Positions 1 through 5,751 are shown, counted from the first letter of the stretch. The stretch is DNA of 5,751 nt from Deltaproteobacteria bacterium (GCA_031278795.1 JAITJT010000054.1:1-5751), one strand, 5' to 3'. Program-made: numbers and translations. Notes: generated from the letters alone by a model not told the origin.

Positions 1-2436
1 CCTTAGCTCGTTTCCGGATACTGGTTCCAAGAGCGCGAGCGCTTTCTCATAGGCGGCGCGAGCGCCTTCCAAATCTCCACTTCTACTGCGCACCCTTCCC
101 TCATAGGCCATGACCGAGCTCTGGAACACCGCCTTGGCGTCCGCATCTGTGCCTTGGGGATTGTTGTAGAGATTATTTAACTCGGCAAAGAGCCTCTGGG
201 AGTCTCCCACCTCTTCCAGGTACTTGAGATTCAAGCTTTCGTAGCGGAGCCTCTCCGGGGATTCCGGTGGTGTCATCTCCATGGCCTTCTGGATCATAGG
301 CGCGAAGTCCTGGGTCTTCCCCAGAAACTTTAGGGCCTCCAGCTCCACGCGCATGGTGGCGGGTGAGCTTATCCTGTCTTTGGGGGTTTTACTGGCCTCC
401 AGATAGGCCGGATAGAAGATCCTGGGGGAGTTGGGAAACCTGGGAGGCGGGTTTTGGCCCTTCCTGTGGTTTCTGTCGTCTTTTATCATGCTAAGTAGGC
501 GGGTGAGCTCTTGGTTTTTGTCCTTGTGGAGCTTAAGTAGCTGGTCAACGGATCTTTCAGCCTTCTGGAAATAGTTCCTGGCATCTCTTGTGCGGCCTTG
601 GTCCCTAAGGTGCCTGGCCAGGTACCAGTACAGGAAGGGGAGCTCCAAGGAACCTTCCCTGTCCTTCTTGGGAAGGGTGCGCTCAATTGCGCTAACCGCT
701 GCTGTTAGCTCAATTTCCCGCTCAAGCGGGGTGAGGGGTATTTGCGCCATGAGGTCCGCGAGGGTAATGCCCCTAAGCGCTAGAAAGGTCCTTTCGCTTT
801 CGCTAGGTGTTTCCTGTTTGGATAAGAGCTCCATGGCCTTTCTGAGCATGTCCACGGCCCCTTGGTAGTCCTTGGCCTCTGCCTTTTCCAGGGAGGCTAT
901 CTCATAGATGAGATAGGCCCTCCTCTCATAGCCCATCTCCTTCCAGGAGAGAAGGTTCTCCGCGAAGGTCAAGGTCTCCGGGCTATAGTTGGCGTCCATG
1001 AGGGAATCAGCGAGGTCCACGCAGAGTTGCCAGAGGCTACCCCTTAGGGGGACGTCTCCAGGGTCCTCGCAGAGTTTACCCGCCGGGGCCAGGGCGTCTA
1101 TCATGTTAAGAAGTAGCTCGGAGCGTAGAGGTGACTGGGGCTTTAGCTTGGTTAGGTCATTGTAGATGGAAAGCGCGGCGGGAAAGTTGTAGGCGGCGTC
1201 TTTGGCAGCCTTTCCAGAAGGCTCCAGGTTGGAGCCCTCCCCCCTTGCGGGGGGAGGGGTCTCAGTTGCCTTTGGATCTGAATTGGCTGAAGCCTCTAAT
1301 GTTTCTTCTTCCTTGGGAGGTGTTAGCAAGCTGGGAGCTGGCTCCAGAGCCCCCTTTTGGGGCTCTTCTTGGTTCATGAGCGCCATGATGTCTTTCCCGC
1401 TATCACTTAAGCTGTAGGAGAAGGACAAGAGGTTTAAGGCATCTATCATGAGGACGGAGTCGAGACTCTCACCTTCCTTAATGCCTCCGCGTATATGATC
1501 CTCCAAGATGCCCTCGGCCTCGGCGGTTTCACCGAGTCCTATGAGAATGGCCGCTAGCACATTGGCGGATGACTGGGTCTCCGTGGAGCCTAGGCCCTTT
1601 CCCAGGAGCCTGGTTTGGTAGGCCTTCCTGGCCGGGGCTAGGGCCGGTTTAAGCTCCATGAGATAGAAATAAGAAAGGGCCAGGCCCATGTCCGTGAGGG
1701 TGTTTAGTTCTTTATCCTCAAAGGGCGAGGCCTGGGATTTGAGGAAATAGTCCCTGGCCAGAGAGAAGTTTCCATCCCGCATGTGGGTGGCCCCCAGCAT
1801 GGGATAGAGCCTCTTCTCATTGGGGTACTTTCCCTCAAGCTCCGTAAGGCCCTTTCTGGCAAGCTCATAGTTTTCCTTAAAAAAGCTTTGGAGGGAGTCC
1901 CTTAAGAGCGTGGCATCATGAGCGCGGTAGTCACTTTTTAGGATTGAGTCAGGTGGATCAGGGTAGGAGTTGTCCTCGGCGCGGACAAAGGGGAGTGCGG
2001 CATCAAGAAGATTGTTCCACTCCTTTTCCCCACGCGCCCTGGGTTCCATCACCAGCTGGTAATAGAGGAGAAAGGATAGGGGTATGAGAAGGGCGCCCAA
2101 GGCCGGTAAATAGGCCTTTAGCTCCTTAAGGCCTAAGCCTTCTCTGCCTTTAACCTTGTTTAGAAGTTTTAGGGGGAATTTAGCTAGCTTGGAGGGTTTG
2201 GATTCATTACTCTCATTTGCTTCCAGAGGCTCATTTAAAGCTGTGGAATCATCAGAGCTGTGGGGTTCTTCCGGAGGCTTAAGGGAACTTTGTGCCTCAT
2301 TTAGCTCTAGAGCCGCAGGCACATCTCCCTGCGGCTTAGTTACTTCTTCTTTTGGAGACAGAGGGCTCTCCAGTCCTCCCTCTGACTGAAGCTGGGTCTC
2401 GGGCCCTTTCTCTTCTTTGTCCCTGCTGTCTTCCAT
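1..2436 (-). CDS. Membrane-anchored TPR-type repeat protein, C-terminus beyond window
   Basis: The frame is open without a stop for 812 codons from ATG at 2434-2436 to the left edge, so the C-terminus is missing. Residues 1-80 are an acidic, Ser/Pro/Glu-rich tail. Residues about 80-107 are Lys-rich, and 109-129 form one strongly hydrophobic helix. The positive-inside rule then places the N-terminus in the cytoplasm and the rest in the periplasm. The remainder is mostly amphipathic helix pairs with TPR-like spacing (about 184-235, 508-541, 598-632). The clearest TPR, near 775-806, contains GDLEGARAAYEKAL. A Pro/Glu/Ala-rich linker at 354-410 interrupts the helical part. An in-frame stop at 2446-2448 limits alternative starts; the ribosome site is weak. 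The gene starts 20 bp after nadB on the same strand and is probably co-transcribed with it. I do not recognise a specific family. A scaffold or assembly role is only what TPR proteins often do. The reading frame is certain; the function is open. Confidence 0.85.
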   Translation of the reverse strand, partial: MEDSRDKEEKGPETQLQSEGGLESPLSPKEEVTKPQGDVPAALELNEAQSSLKPPEEPHSSDDSTALNEPLEANESNESKPSKLAKFPLKLLNKVKGREGLGLKELKAYLPALGALLIPLSFLLYYQLVMEPRARGEKEWNNLLDAALPFVRAEDNSYPDPPDSILKSDYRAHDATLLRDSLQSFFKENYELARKGLTELEGKYPNEKRLYPMLGATHMRDGNFSLARDYFLKSQASPFEDKELNTLTDMGLALSYFYLMELKPALAPARKAYQTRLLGKGLGSTETQSSANVLAAILIGLGETAEAEGILEDHIRGGIKEGESLDSVLMIDALNLLSFSYSLSDSGKDIMALMNQEEPQKGALEPAPSLLTPPKEEETLEASANSDPKATETPPPARGEGSNLEPSGKAAKDAAYNFPAALSIYNDLTKLKPQSPLRSELLLNMIDALAPAGKLCEDPGDVPLRGSLWQLCVDLADSLMDANYSPETLTFAENLLSWKEMGYERRAYLIYEIASLEKAEAKDYQGAVDMLRKAMELLSKQETPSESERTFLALRGITLADLMAQIPLTPLEREIELTAAVSAIERTLPKKDREGSLELPFLYWYLARHLRDQGRTRDARNYFQKAERSVDQLLKLHKDKNQELTRLLSMIKDDRNHRKGQNPPPRFPNSPRIFYPAYLEASKTPKDRISSPATMRVELEALKFLGKTQDFAPMIQKAMEMTPPESPERLRYESLNLKYLEEVGDSQRLFAELNNLYNNPQGTDADAKAVFQSSVMAYEGRVRSRSGDLEGARAAYEKALALLEPVSGNELR
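1235..1258. repeat. GC-rich perfect palindrome inside the TPR gene linker
   Basis: Two perfect 10-bp arms, CCCTCCCCCC at 1235-1244 and its complement at 1249-1258, flank a 4-base loop TTGC. It encodes TPPPARGEG (residues 393-401) in the low-complexity linker of the TPR protein. The form, a C-run and G-run around a short loop, resembles dispersed intergenic palindromes of many bacteria that sometimes sit inside genes. Whether it is dispersed in this genome cannot be seen here. Confidence 0.7.
1346..1366. repeat. Second inverted repeat in the same linker
   Basis: Arms AGAGCCCC (1346-1353) and GGGGCTCT (1359-1366) are perfect 8-bp complements around the loop CTTTT. The element encodes residues 357-364 (EEPQKGAL) of the TPR protein, about 90 bp from the 1235-1258 palindrome and in the same Pro/Glu-rich linker. 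Confidence 0.6.
2311..2336. repeat. Inverted repeat in the acidic N-terminal tail of the TPR gene
   Basis: Arms AGCCGCAGG (2311-2319) and CCTGCGGCT (2328-2336) are perfect 9-bp complements around an 8-base loop. It encodes KPQGDVPAA, residues 34-42. A weaker 7-bp inverted repeat (CAGAGGG at 2359-2365, CCCTCTG at 2378-2384) lies just upstream in the gene. The first could form an mRNA hairpin about 100 bases after the start codon. Confidence 0.55.
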
Positions 2437-2456
2437 AAGAGGAACTCAATTACTCT

Positions 2457-4067
2457 TTAGAGCACAATGCTGGGGCTGGGGTTTATGAGCACCGTGTCTC
2501 GCTTGAAGTTCACGTCGTCTCGATCCGGCCAGGTGAGGCTGTGGTGGAGTCCCCGGGACTCCTTGCGCAATGTGGCGGACTGGATTATGAGGTCCGCCAC
2601 CACCGCGATGTTTCTCACCTCCACCAGGTCATAGTCCACCTCGAAGTTGCGGAAGAAATCGTCTATCTCGTTTTTGACCATGAGTAACCTCTTGCTGGCC
2701 ATGCCCAGCCTTTGGTCGGATCTTACAATCCCCACGTAGTTCCACATGAAGCGACGTATCTCGTCCCAGCTCTGGGCTATGAGCACGGCCTCGGATGGGG
2801 CGTGCCCCAGCCGGGCCGTGGGCCACTGGGGAGGTTCCCTGTCATCCGGGAACTTGGTCTTGGAGTTCTCTTCCCTCGCAGCAGATGCCCCTCTATCGGC
2901 CATTACCAGGGCCTCCAAAAGAGAGTTGGAGGCCAGGCGGTTGGCCCCGTGGAGGCCGGTAGCCGATACCTCTCCTATGGCGTAGAGGCCGCGGAGGTTG
3001 GTGCGGCTCCAGGTGTCCACCAAAAGCCCGCCGCACTGGTAGTGGGCGGCCGGAACCACGGGTATGGGCTCCTTGGTGATGTCTAGACCCAAAGAGAGGC
3101 AGGTGTCATAGATCTTGGGGAACCTCTCTTTCACGAAATCCGGATCCTTGTGGGTGATATCCAGAAACACGCAGGGAGCTCCGGTTCTTTTCATCTCGCG
3201 GTCTATGGTGAGGGCCACCACGTCCCTATTGGCCAGATCCCCCTGGGGGTGATCCTTCATGATGAGATCCCCGTCCCGGTTGATGAGCCTTCCACCTTCC
3301 CCTCTCACGGCCTCTGATATGAGGAAGTTCTTGAGTTTGGTGTGGTAGAGGCAGGTGGGATGGAACTGCACAAACTCCAGATTGGCGGCCTGGGCTCCGG
3401 CCCTCCAGCCTATGGCCAAGCCGTCTCCCGTGGCCCCGTCCGGGTTGGTGGTGTAGAGGTAGACCTTACCCGATCCACCTGTGGCCAAGACCACTGTCTT
3501 GGCCAAAAAGGCCTTTACCTCACCGCCTTCCCTGTCCAATACCCAGGCGCCTATCACCCTTAGCTCACCGTCCGGGTCCCGGCTGGTTAGTAGATCTAAA
3601 GCCAGGTGCAGCTCATAGATCTGGATATTTTGGTTCTCAATGCACCTTTCCGCCAAGACCCTCTGCACGGCTTGTCCGGTCATGTCCTTGGCGTGGATTA
3701 TACGGCGGTGGCTGTGTCCCCCTTCTTGCCCCAGCTCGGGCATGTCCGGGTGGTCCACCTGGGCGGTGAAGGGCACTCCAATCTCAAGTAGCTCCTGGAT
3801 CATCCGAGGACCAGAGTCCACCACTATCCTTACCGCATCCTCGTGGCAGAGACCCTGGCCGGAGGCCAGGGTGTCCTCCACGTGCTCCTCTAGGGTGTCG
3901 TCCATGCCCATGGCGGCGGCGATGCCTCCCTGGGCCAGATTGGTGTTGGTGTCGCAGGCGAGCTTCTTGGCGACTATGCTCACCGTGCCGTAGGGCGCTA
4001 CCTTCCTGGCGAAGCTGAGGCCGGCTATGCCGGAACCTATGACCAGATAATCGGATTTTATTATCAT
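2457..4067 (-). CDS. nadB: L-aspartate oxidase (NadB), quinolinate synthase subunit B
   Basis: This cytoplasmic FAD flavoenzyme oxidises L-aspartate to iminoaspartate, which quinolinate synthase NadA condenses with dihydroxyacetone phosphate in de novo NAD synthesis. At 536 residues it has normal full length. Visible in order: dinucleotide-binding GSGIAG (11-16), NLAQGGIAAA (43-52), QEGGHSHRR (114-122), the ATGG turn (195-198), EFVQFHPT (231-238), SEAVRGEGGRL (251-261), AAHYQCGGL (340-348), GLYAIGEVSATGLHGANRLA (360-379), and a helical C-terminal domain from about 430. By family comparison, E115, H236, R255, H342 and R377 match the known active-site residues. The related SdhA/FrdA flavoproteins are less likely, given length and motif wording. 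The ATG start puts the FAD motif at residue 11, as is usual; a loose AAGGACAGG lies upstream. nadA and nadC are not in the window. The TPR gene follows after 20 bp. Confidence 0.97.
   Translation of the reverse strand: MIIKSDYLVIGSGIAGLSFARKVAPYGTVSIVAKKLACDTNTNLAQGGIAAAMGMDDTLEEHVEDTLASGQGLCHEDAVRIVVDSGPRMIQELLEIGVPFTAQVDHPDMPELGQEGGHSHRRIIHAKDMTGQAVQRVLAERCIENQNIQIYELHLALDLLTSRDPDGELRVIGAWVLDREGGEVKAFLAKTVVLATGGSGKVYLYTTNPDGATGDGLAIGWRAGAQAANLEFVQFHPTCLYHTKLKNFLISEAVRGEGGRLINRDGDLIMKDHPQGDLANRDVVALTIDREMKRTGAPCVFLDITHKDPDFVKERFPKIYDTCLSLGLDITKEPIPVVPAAHYQCGGLLVDTWSRTNLRGLYAIGEVSATGLHGANRLASNSLLEALVMADRGASAAREENSKTKFPDDREPPQWPTARLGHAPSEAVLIAQSWDEIRRFMWNYVGIVRSDQRLGMASKRLLMVKNEIDDFFRNFEVDYDLVEVRNIAVVADLIIQSATLRKESRGLHHSLTWPDRDDVNFKRDTVLINPSPSIVL
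3852..3872. repeat. Perfect 9-bp inverted repeat within nadB
   Basis: ACCCTGGCC (3852-3860) and GGCCAGGGT (3864-3872) flank a 3-base loop GGA. It encodes TLASGQG (66-72), a segment that is normally conserved in NadB, so it arises from codon choice rather than insertion. In the mRNA it would be a strong hairpin about 195 bases after the start codon. It has no U-tract and is not a terminator. It may be chance. Confidence 0.5.
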
Positions 4068-4099
4068 TGTAAGAAAAACCTGTCCTTGCCATGAGCGCG

Positions 4100-4111
4100 T
4101 GGGGCGCCCCA
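4100..4111. promoter_or_regulatory. Perfect palindrome TGGGGCGCCCCA in the nadB leader
   Basis: A perfect 12-bp palindrome lies 32 bp before the nadB start codon. It could be a binding site for a dimeric regulator or, in the leader RNA, a very tight fold. It does not match an operator of a known NAD regulator (NadR, NiaR, NrtR) that I can recall. A role is inferred only from position and symmetry. Confidence 0.35.
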
Positions 4112-4129
4112 GGTGGCCGCCTCTAAAAT

Positions 4130-4164
4130 CTTATAGGGCTTTACCCGAGGCCTCTGGAGTAAAG
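4130..4164 (-). promoter_or_regulatory. Possible nadB promoter with overlapping operator-like inverted repeat
   Basis: On the minus strand TATAAG (4130-4135) could be a -10 element about 62 bp before the nadB start. No good -35 box is present at standard spacing, as a regulator-dependent promoter might show. Immediately upstream, 4139-4164 is a 26-bp imperfect palindrome: CTTTAC (4139-4144) and GTAAAG (4159-4164) are exact complements, and between them is the perfect octamer GAGGCCTC (4147-4154), centred 1 bp off. It would cover the -35 region, a usual place for an operator. Both the promoter and the operator are inferred. Confidence 0.3.
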
Positions 4165-4189
4165 TTGATTTTTGGGTGTAATTGTAAAG

Positions 4190-4204
4190 GATCTTTGTAA
4201 GATC
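4190..4204. repeat. Short perfect inverted repeat GATCTT-TGT-AAGATC
   Basis: Six-base perfect arms surround a 3-base centre in AT-rich DNA, between the possible nadB promoter and the tandem repeat array. No U-tract follows on either strand, so it is not a terminator. A protein-binding site is possible. Confidence 0.35.
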
Positions 4205-4248
4205 GTTATTTATTGTTTAAATCTGGTAAACCTTTCTCCCACTTGAGG

Positions 4249-4384
4249 ACTAGATTGAGGCCTAGATTAAGGCCTAGATTAAGGCCTAGATTAAGGCCTA
4301 GATTAAGGCCTTGTTTAAGGCTGATTAAGGTCATGATTTAGGCTGATTAAGGCTGATTAAGTCTGATTAAGGTCAAGATTAAAA
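4249..4384. repeat. Tandem repeat array with 12-bp then 10-bp units
   Basis: The array begins with six 12-bp units: ACTAGATTGAGG (4249-4260), four identical CCTAGATTAAGG (4261-4308), and CCTTGTTTAAGG (4309-4320). It then changes to CTGATTAAGG (4321-4330), TCATGATTTAGG (4331-4342), CTGATTAAGG (4343-4352), CTGATTAAGT (4353-4362), CTGATTAAGG (4363-4372) and TCAAGATTAAAA (4373-4384). Nearly all units share a GATTAAGG core. The 10-bp unit is the 12-bp unit shortened before that core. Only one frame per strand is free of stops in the exact copies, and none has a start codon, so it is not coding. It lies 182-317 bp upstream of nadB and after argF. Repeated binding sites phased near the DNA helical turn, or simple slippage repeats, would both fit. 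Confidence 0.95.
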
Positions 4385-4406
4385 ACTTCTTTAGCTTGTT
4401 CTTTTT

Positions 4407-4443
4407 GGCGGGGGTGTCCCTGGCAAAGTTACCCCACCTTTTT
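4407..4443 (+). terminator. Weak terminator-like hairpin on the plus strand
   Basis: GGCGGGGGT (4407-4415) can pair with ACCCCACC (4431-4438), with one bulge and one mismatch, and TTTTT (4439-4443) follows. It would stop plus-strand transcription heading into the antisense side of argF. No plus-strand gene is visible upstream of it, and on the minus strand the stem is followed by A residues, so it cannot be the argF terminator. Confidence 0.25.
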
Positions 4444-4455
4444 GGAGGAAGTGAT

Positions 4456-4481
4456 AAAAAAAATGCGACAGAAGCTTTTTT
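4456..4481 (-). terminator. Possible weak argF terminator
   Basis: Downstream of the argF stop, the minus-strand transcript has AAAAAAGC, a 7-base loop, GC, one unpaired A, then eight U. The stem is short and has only two G-C pairs, so it is a poor intrinsic terminator. It is the only hairpin-plus-U-tract in the right orientation that I can find between argF and the repeat array. Confidence 0.25.
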
Positions 4482-4511
4482 GCGGAAGGCCGCGAAAGAG
4501 TATCTTAAATC

Positions 4512-5435
4512 TCACTTGGCCGGGATGAGGTACTCCAGGAGGGCCTTCTGGGCGTGCAGGCGGTTCTCCGCCTCGTCAAAGACCACTGACTGGAAGCCCT
4601 CTATGACCTCATCGGTCACCTCCTCCCCCGGGTGGGCCGGCAGGCAGTGGAGGAAGATGGCGTTGGGGAGGGCCTGGGCCATGAGCCCGGCGTTCACCTG
4701 ATAGCCCTGGAAGGCCTTGAGGCGCTCTTCCCTTTGGGCCTCTTGCCCCATGGACGCGAAGACGTCGGTTGTGACCACAAAGGCGCCTTTTACGCATTCC
4801 TGTGGGCTTTCAAAGAACTTCACCCTGGGGTTGTCGTTTTGGGCCGCGCTCACAATGTCCGGGTCCGGCAAATAGCCCGGAGGATTGGCCATGTTTAGCC
4901 CAAACCCCAGGACCGCCGCGGCCTCCAGCCAGGTGTTGGCCATGTTGCCGCCATCACCCACCCAGGCGATGGTCTGCTCCTCCAAGGGCTTACCGTCCAG
5001 GTTTTCGATGACGGTGAAGACATCCGCCAGCACCTGGCAGGGGTGGCGCTCGTCCGTGAGGGCGTTAATCACCGGAACCGAGGCCCAGTCTGCCAAGCTC
5101 ACCAGATCCTCCTCCGCCGTGTGGCGTATGACAATCCCCGAGACGTAGCGGGAGTATACCCTGGCGCTGTGGGACAATGGCTCGCCCCTGGCCCACTGGG
5201 AGTCACCTAGGTTTATGACAATGGGGTGCCCGCCCAGCTCGTTGATGGCGCACTCGAAGCTCACCCGGGTGCGGGTGGAGGGCTTGCTGAAGAGCATGGC
5301 GATGGGGCGCCCGCCAAGATGGTTGCGGTAGTAGTGGTGCTGGTATCTCTCGTGCTTCAGTTTGCGGGTTCTCTCGAAGATGAAGTTGTACTCCTCTTTG
5401 GAGAGATCTCTAAATGTTATGAAATGTTTGGGCAT
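4512..5435 (-). CDS. argF: Ornithine carbamoyltransferase (ArgF), arginine biosynthesis
   Basis: This cytoplasmic enzyme, normally a trimer, joins carbamoyl phosphate and L-ornithine to give citrulline. At 307 residues it has the usual length. The carbamoyl-phosphate domain has KPSTRTRVSFE (51-61, STRTR at 53-57), the RGE turn (83-85) and HPCQVLAD (131-138). The ornithine domain has WVGDGGNMANTW (158-169), DVFASMGQE (224-232) and FLHCLPA (261-267). EAENR (288-292) supplies the late conserved Arg. HPCQ, SMG and HCLP identify it as an ornithine enzyme, not aspartate or N-acetylornithine carbamoyltransferase. Two small departures from common wording are DGGN where DGNN is usual, and AHPGEEV where AHRGEEV is frequent; catalytic residues seem intact. 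The ATG gives the typical start MPKHFITFRDLSKEE; a weak TAGG site lies 6 bases before it. No other arg gene is in the window. An anabolic role is assumed because no arcA or arcC is adjacent. Confidence 0.96.
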   Translation of the reverse strand: MPKHFITFRDLSKEEYNFIFERTRKLKHERYQHHYYRNHLGGRPIAMLFSKPSTRTRVSFECAINELGGHPIVINLGDSQWARGEPLSHSARVYSRYVSGIVIRHTAEEDLVSLADWASVPVINALTDERHPCQVLADVFTVIENLDGKPLEEQTIAWVGDGGNMANTWLEAAAVLGFGLNMANPPGYLPDPDIVSAAQNDNPRVKFFESPQECVKGAFVVTTDVFASMGQEAQREERLKAFQGYQVNAGLMAQALPNAIFLHCLPAHPGEEVTDEVIEGFQSVVFDEAENRLHAQKALLEYLIPAK

Positions 5436-5751
5436 AGACGGCCTATGGTAAACGCTTTTTCGCGGTAATTTTTAATGATTTAGCCAATGATTAAATGATT
5501 TAGCCTAGATGATTTCGTTGGGTAAAACAATGAAATAACAAGAACAAAAACTAAAAAATAAGAAAAAGTTGCTAAAAATAAGCGAAAAAAAAGCTAAAAA
5601 AAAAGCAAAAGACTATGAAGAAAATAAACAAGAAAATGGAGCGATTAAAACCCAAAATATAAACGAAAAAGACCTGAATACATAATTATAAAAAAACTAA
5701 AATGCAAGCACTATTTGCTTAAAGGGAGGAAAAACAACAACAAAGACAAAA
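5436..5751. other. AT-rich non-coding region upstream of argF
   Basis: This 316-bp stretch has no supported gene on either strand and presumably carries the argF promoter and leader. I found no convincing -35/-10 pair; TATAAT-like text near 5687-5692 on the minus strand has no suitably spaced partner. Close to argF are short direct repeats (5474-5515). Beyond that, 5521-5700 is extremely A-rich on the plus strand. GGGAGG at 5722-5727 resembles a plus-strand ribosome site but no start codon follows within the window. Confidence 0.7.
5474..5515. repeat. Direct repeats AATGATTTAGCC upstream of argF
   Basis: AATGATTTAGCC occurs at 5474-5485 and again at 5494-5505, exactly 20 bp apart. Between them is the half-copy AATGATTA (5486-5493), and ATGATTT appears again at 5509-5515. 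The repeats lie 39-80 bp before the argF start, where an operator or an activator site would sit. The 20-bp period puts both full copies on the same face of the helix. They do not match the ArgR ARG-box consensus. Confidence 0.7.

Larger units (their letters stand above)
4068..4511. other. Non-coding spacer between argF and nadB
   Basis: This 444-bp spacer holds no credible gene. From the nadB side it contains a GC palindrome, a possible promoter with an overlapping inverted repeat, a second short inverted repeat, the 12/10-bp tandem repeat array, and weak hairpins beside the argF stop. Its size and content suggest nadB has its own promoter and is not simply read through from argF. Confidence 0.7.

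Noticed and set aside
486..2389. Several 60-90 codon frames within the first 2.4 kb
   Set aside because: They are shadows of the 812-codon frame, which is uninterrupted and has coherent features (acidic tail, membrane helix, TPR-like repeats).
2629..4092. Long open frames overlapping nadB in other frames on both strands
   Set aside because: nadB is fully supported by conserved motifs along its whole length; the overlapping frames have no recognisable domain and reflect the codon bias of the GC-rich gene.
4249..4384. CRISPR array
   Set aside because: The units are 10-12 bp and directly adjacent, with no unique spacers, and no cas gene is present.
4482..4493. GCGG-AAGG-CCGC hairpin as argF terminator
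   Set aside because: On the argF transcript the stem is followed by a run of A, not U, and it has only four pairs.
5584..5664. Lys-rich plus-strand mini-ORF (ATG at 5614, 15 codons to TAA)
   Set aside because: There is no ribosome site, it is very short, and its residues simply follow the A-rich composition.
5658..5700. ARG box for ArgR near the CTGAATACATAATTATAA text upstream of argF
   Set aside because: The AAT and ATT halves are separated by five bases where the consensus needs four, the outer positions do not match, and in 63%-A DNA such near-hits are expected by chance.
5719..5751. Start of a divergent plus-strand gene after AAAGGGAGG
   Set aside because: No ATG, GTG or TTG follows within the 24 bases left in the window, which exceeds normal spacing.

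Overview
The window is a stretch of bacterial chromosome in which every recognisable gene lies on the minus strand. In order of transcription they are ornithine carbamoyltransferase (argF, 5435 to 4512), L-aspartate oxidase (nadB, 4067 to 2457) and the first 812 codons of a large membrane-anchored TPR-type protein that runs off the left edge (2436 to 1). No rRNA, tRNA, CRISPR array, transposase or phage gene is visible. The organism looks like a Gram-negative, medium-GC bacterium: coding DNA is moderately GC-rich and Arg is often AGG, while spacers are strongly AT-rich. A Desulfobacterota/deltaproteobacterial-type host is a guess, not something the sequence proves.

Layout. 1-2436: partial TPR-protein gene with an acidic cytoplasmic tail, one transmembrane helix and a predicted periplasmic helical-repeat region. 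Two of its low-complexity linkers contain strong DNA palindromes. 2437-2456: 20-bp gap to nadB, so the two genes are probably co-transcribed. 2457-4067: intact nadB. 4068-4511: 444-bp non-coding spacer with several palindromes close to nadB, then an array of tandem 12-bp and 10-bp repeats (4249-4384), then weak terminator-like structures next to the argF end. 4512-5435: intact argF. 5436-5751: AT-rich non-coding DNA with short direct repeats near argF and a very A-skewed stretch further upstream.

Function. argF makes citrulline for arginine synthesis, and nadB makes iminoaspartate, the first step of de novo NAD synthesis. The two are linked only loosely, through aspartate (used by NadB, and by argininosuccinate synthase after ArgF). 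The role of the TPR protein is unknown. The most unusual part of the window is its non-coding DNA: the repeat array upstream of nadB shares an ATGATTTAG/TGATTAA vocabulary with the repeats upstream of argF, suggesting a common regulatory site or repeat family. No clearly new multi-gene system is visible.
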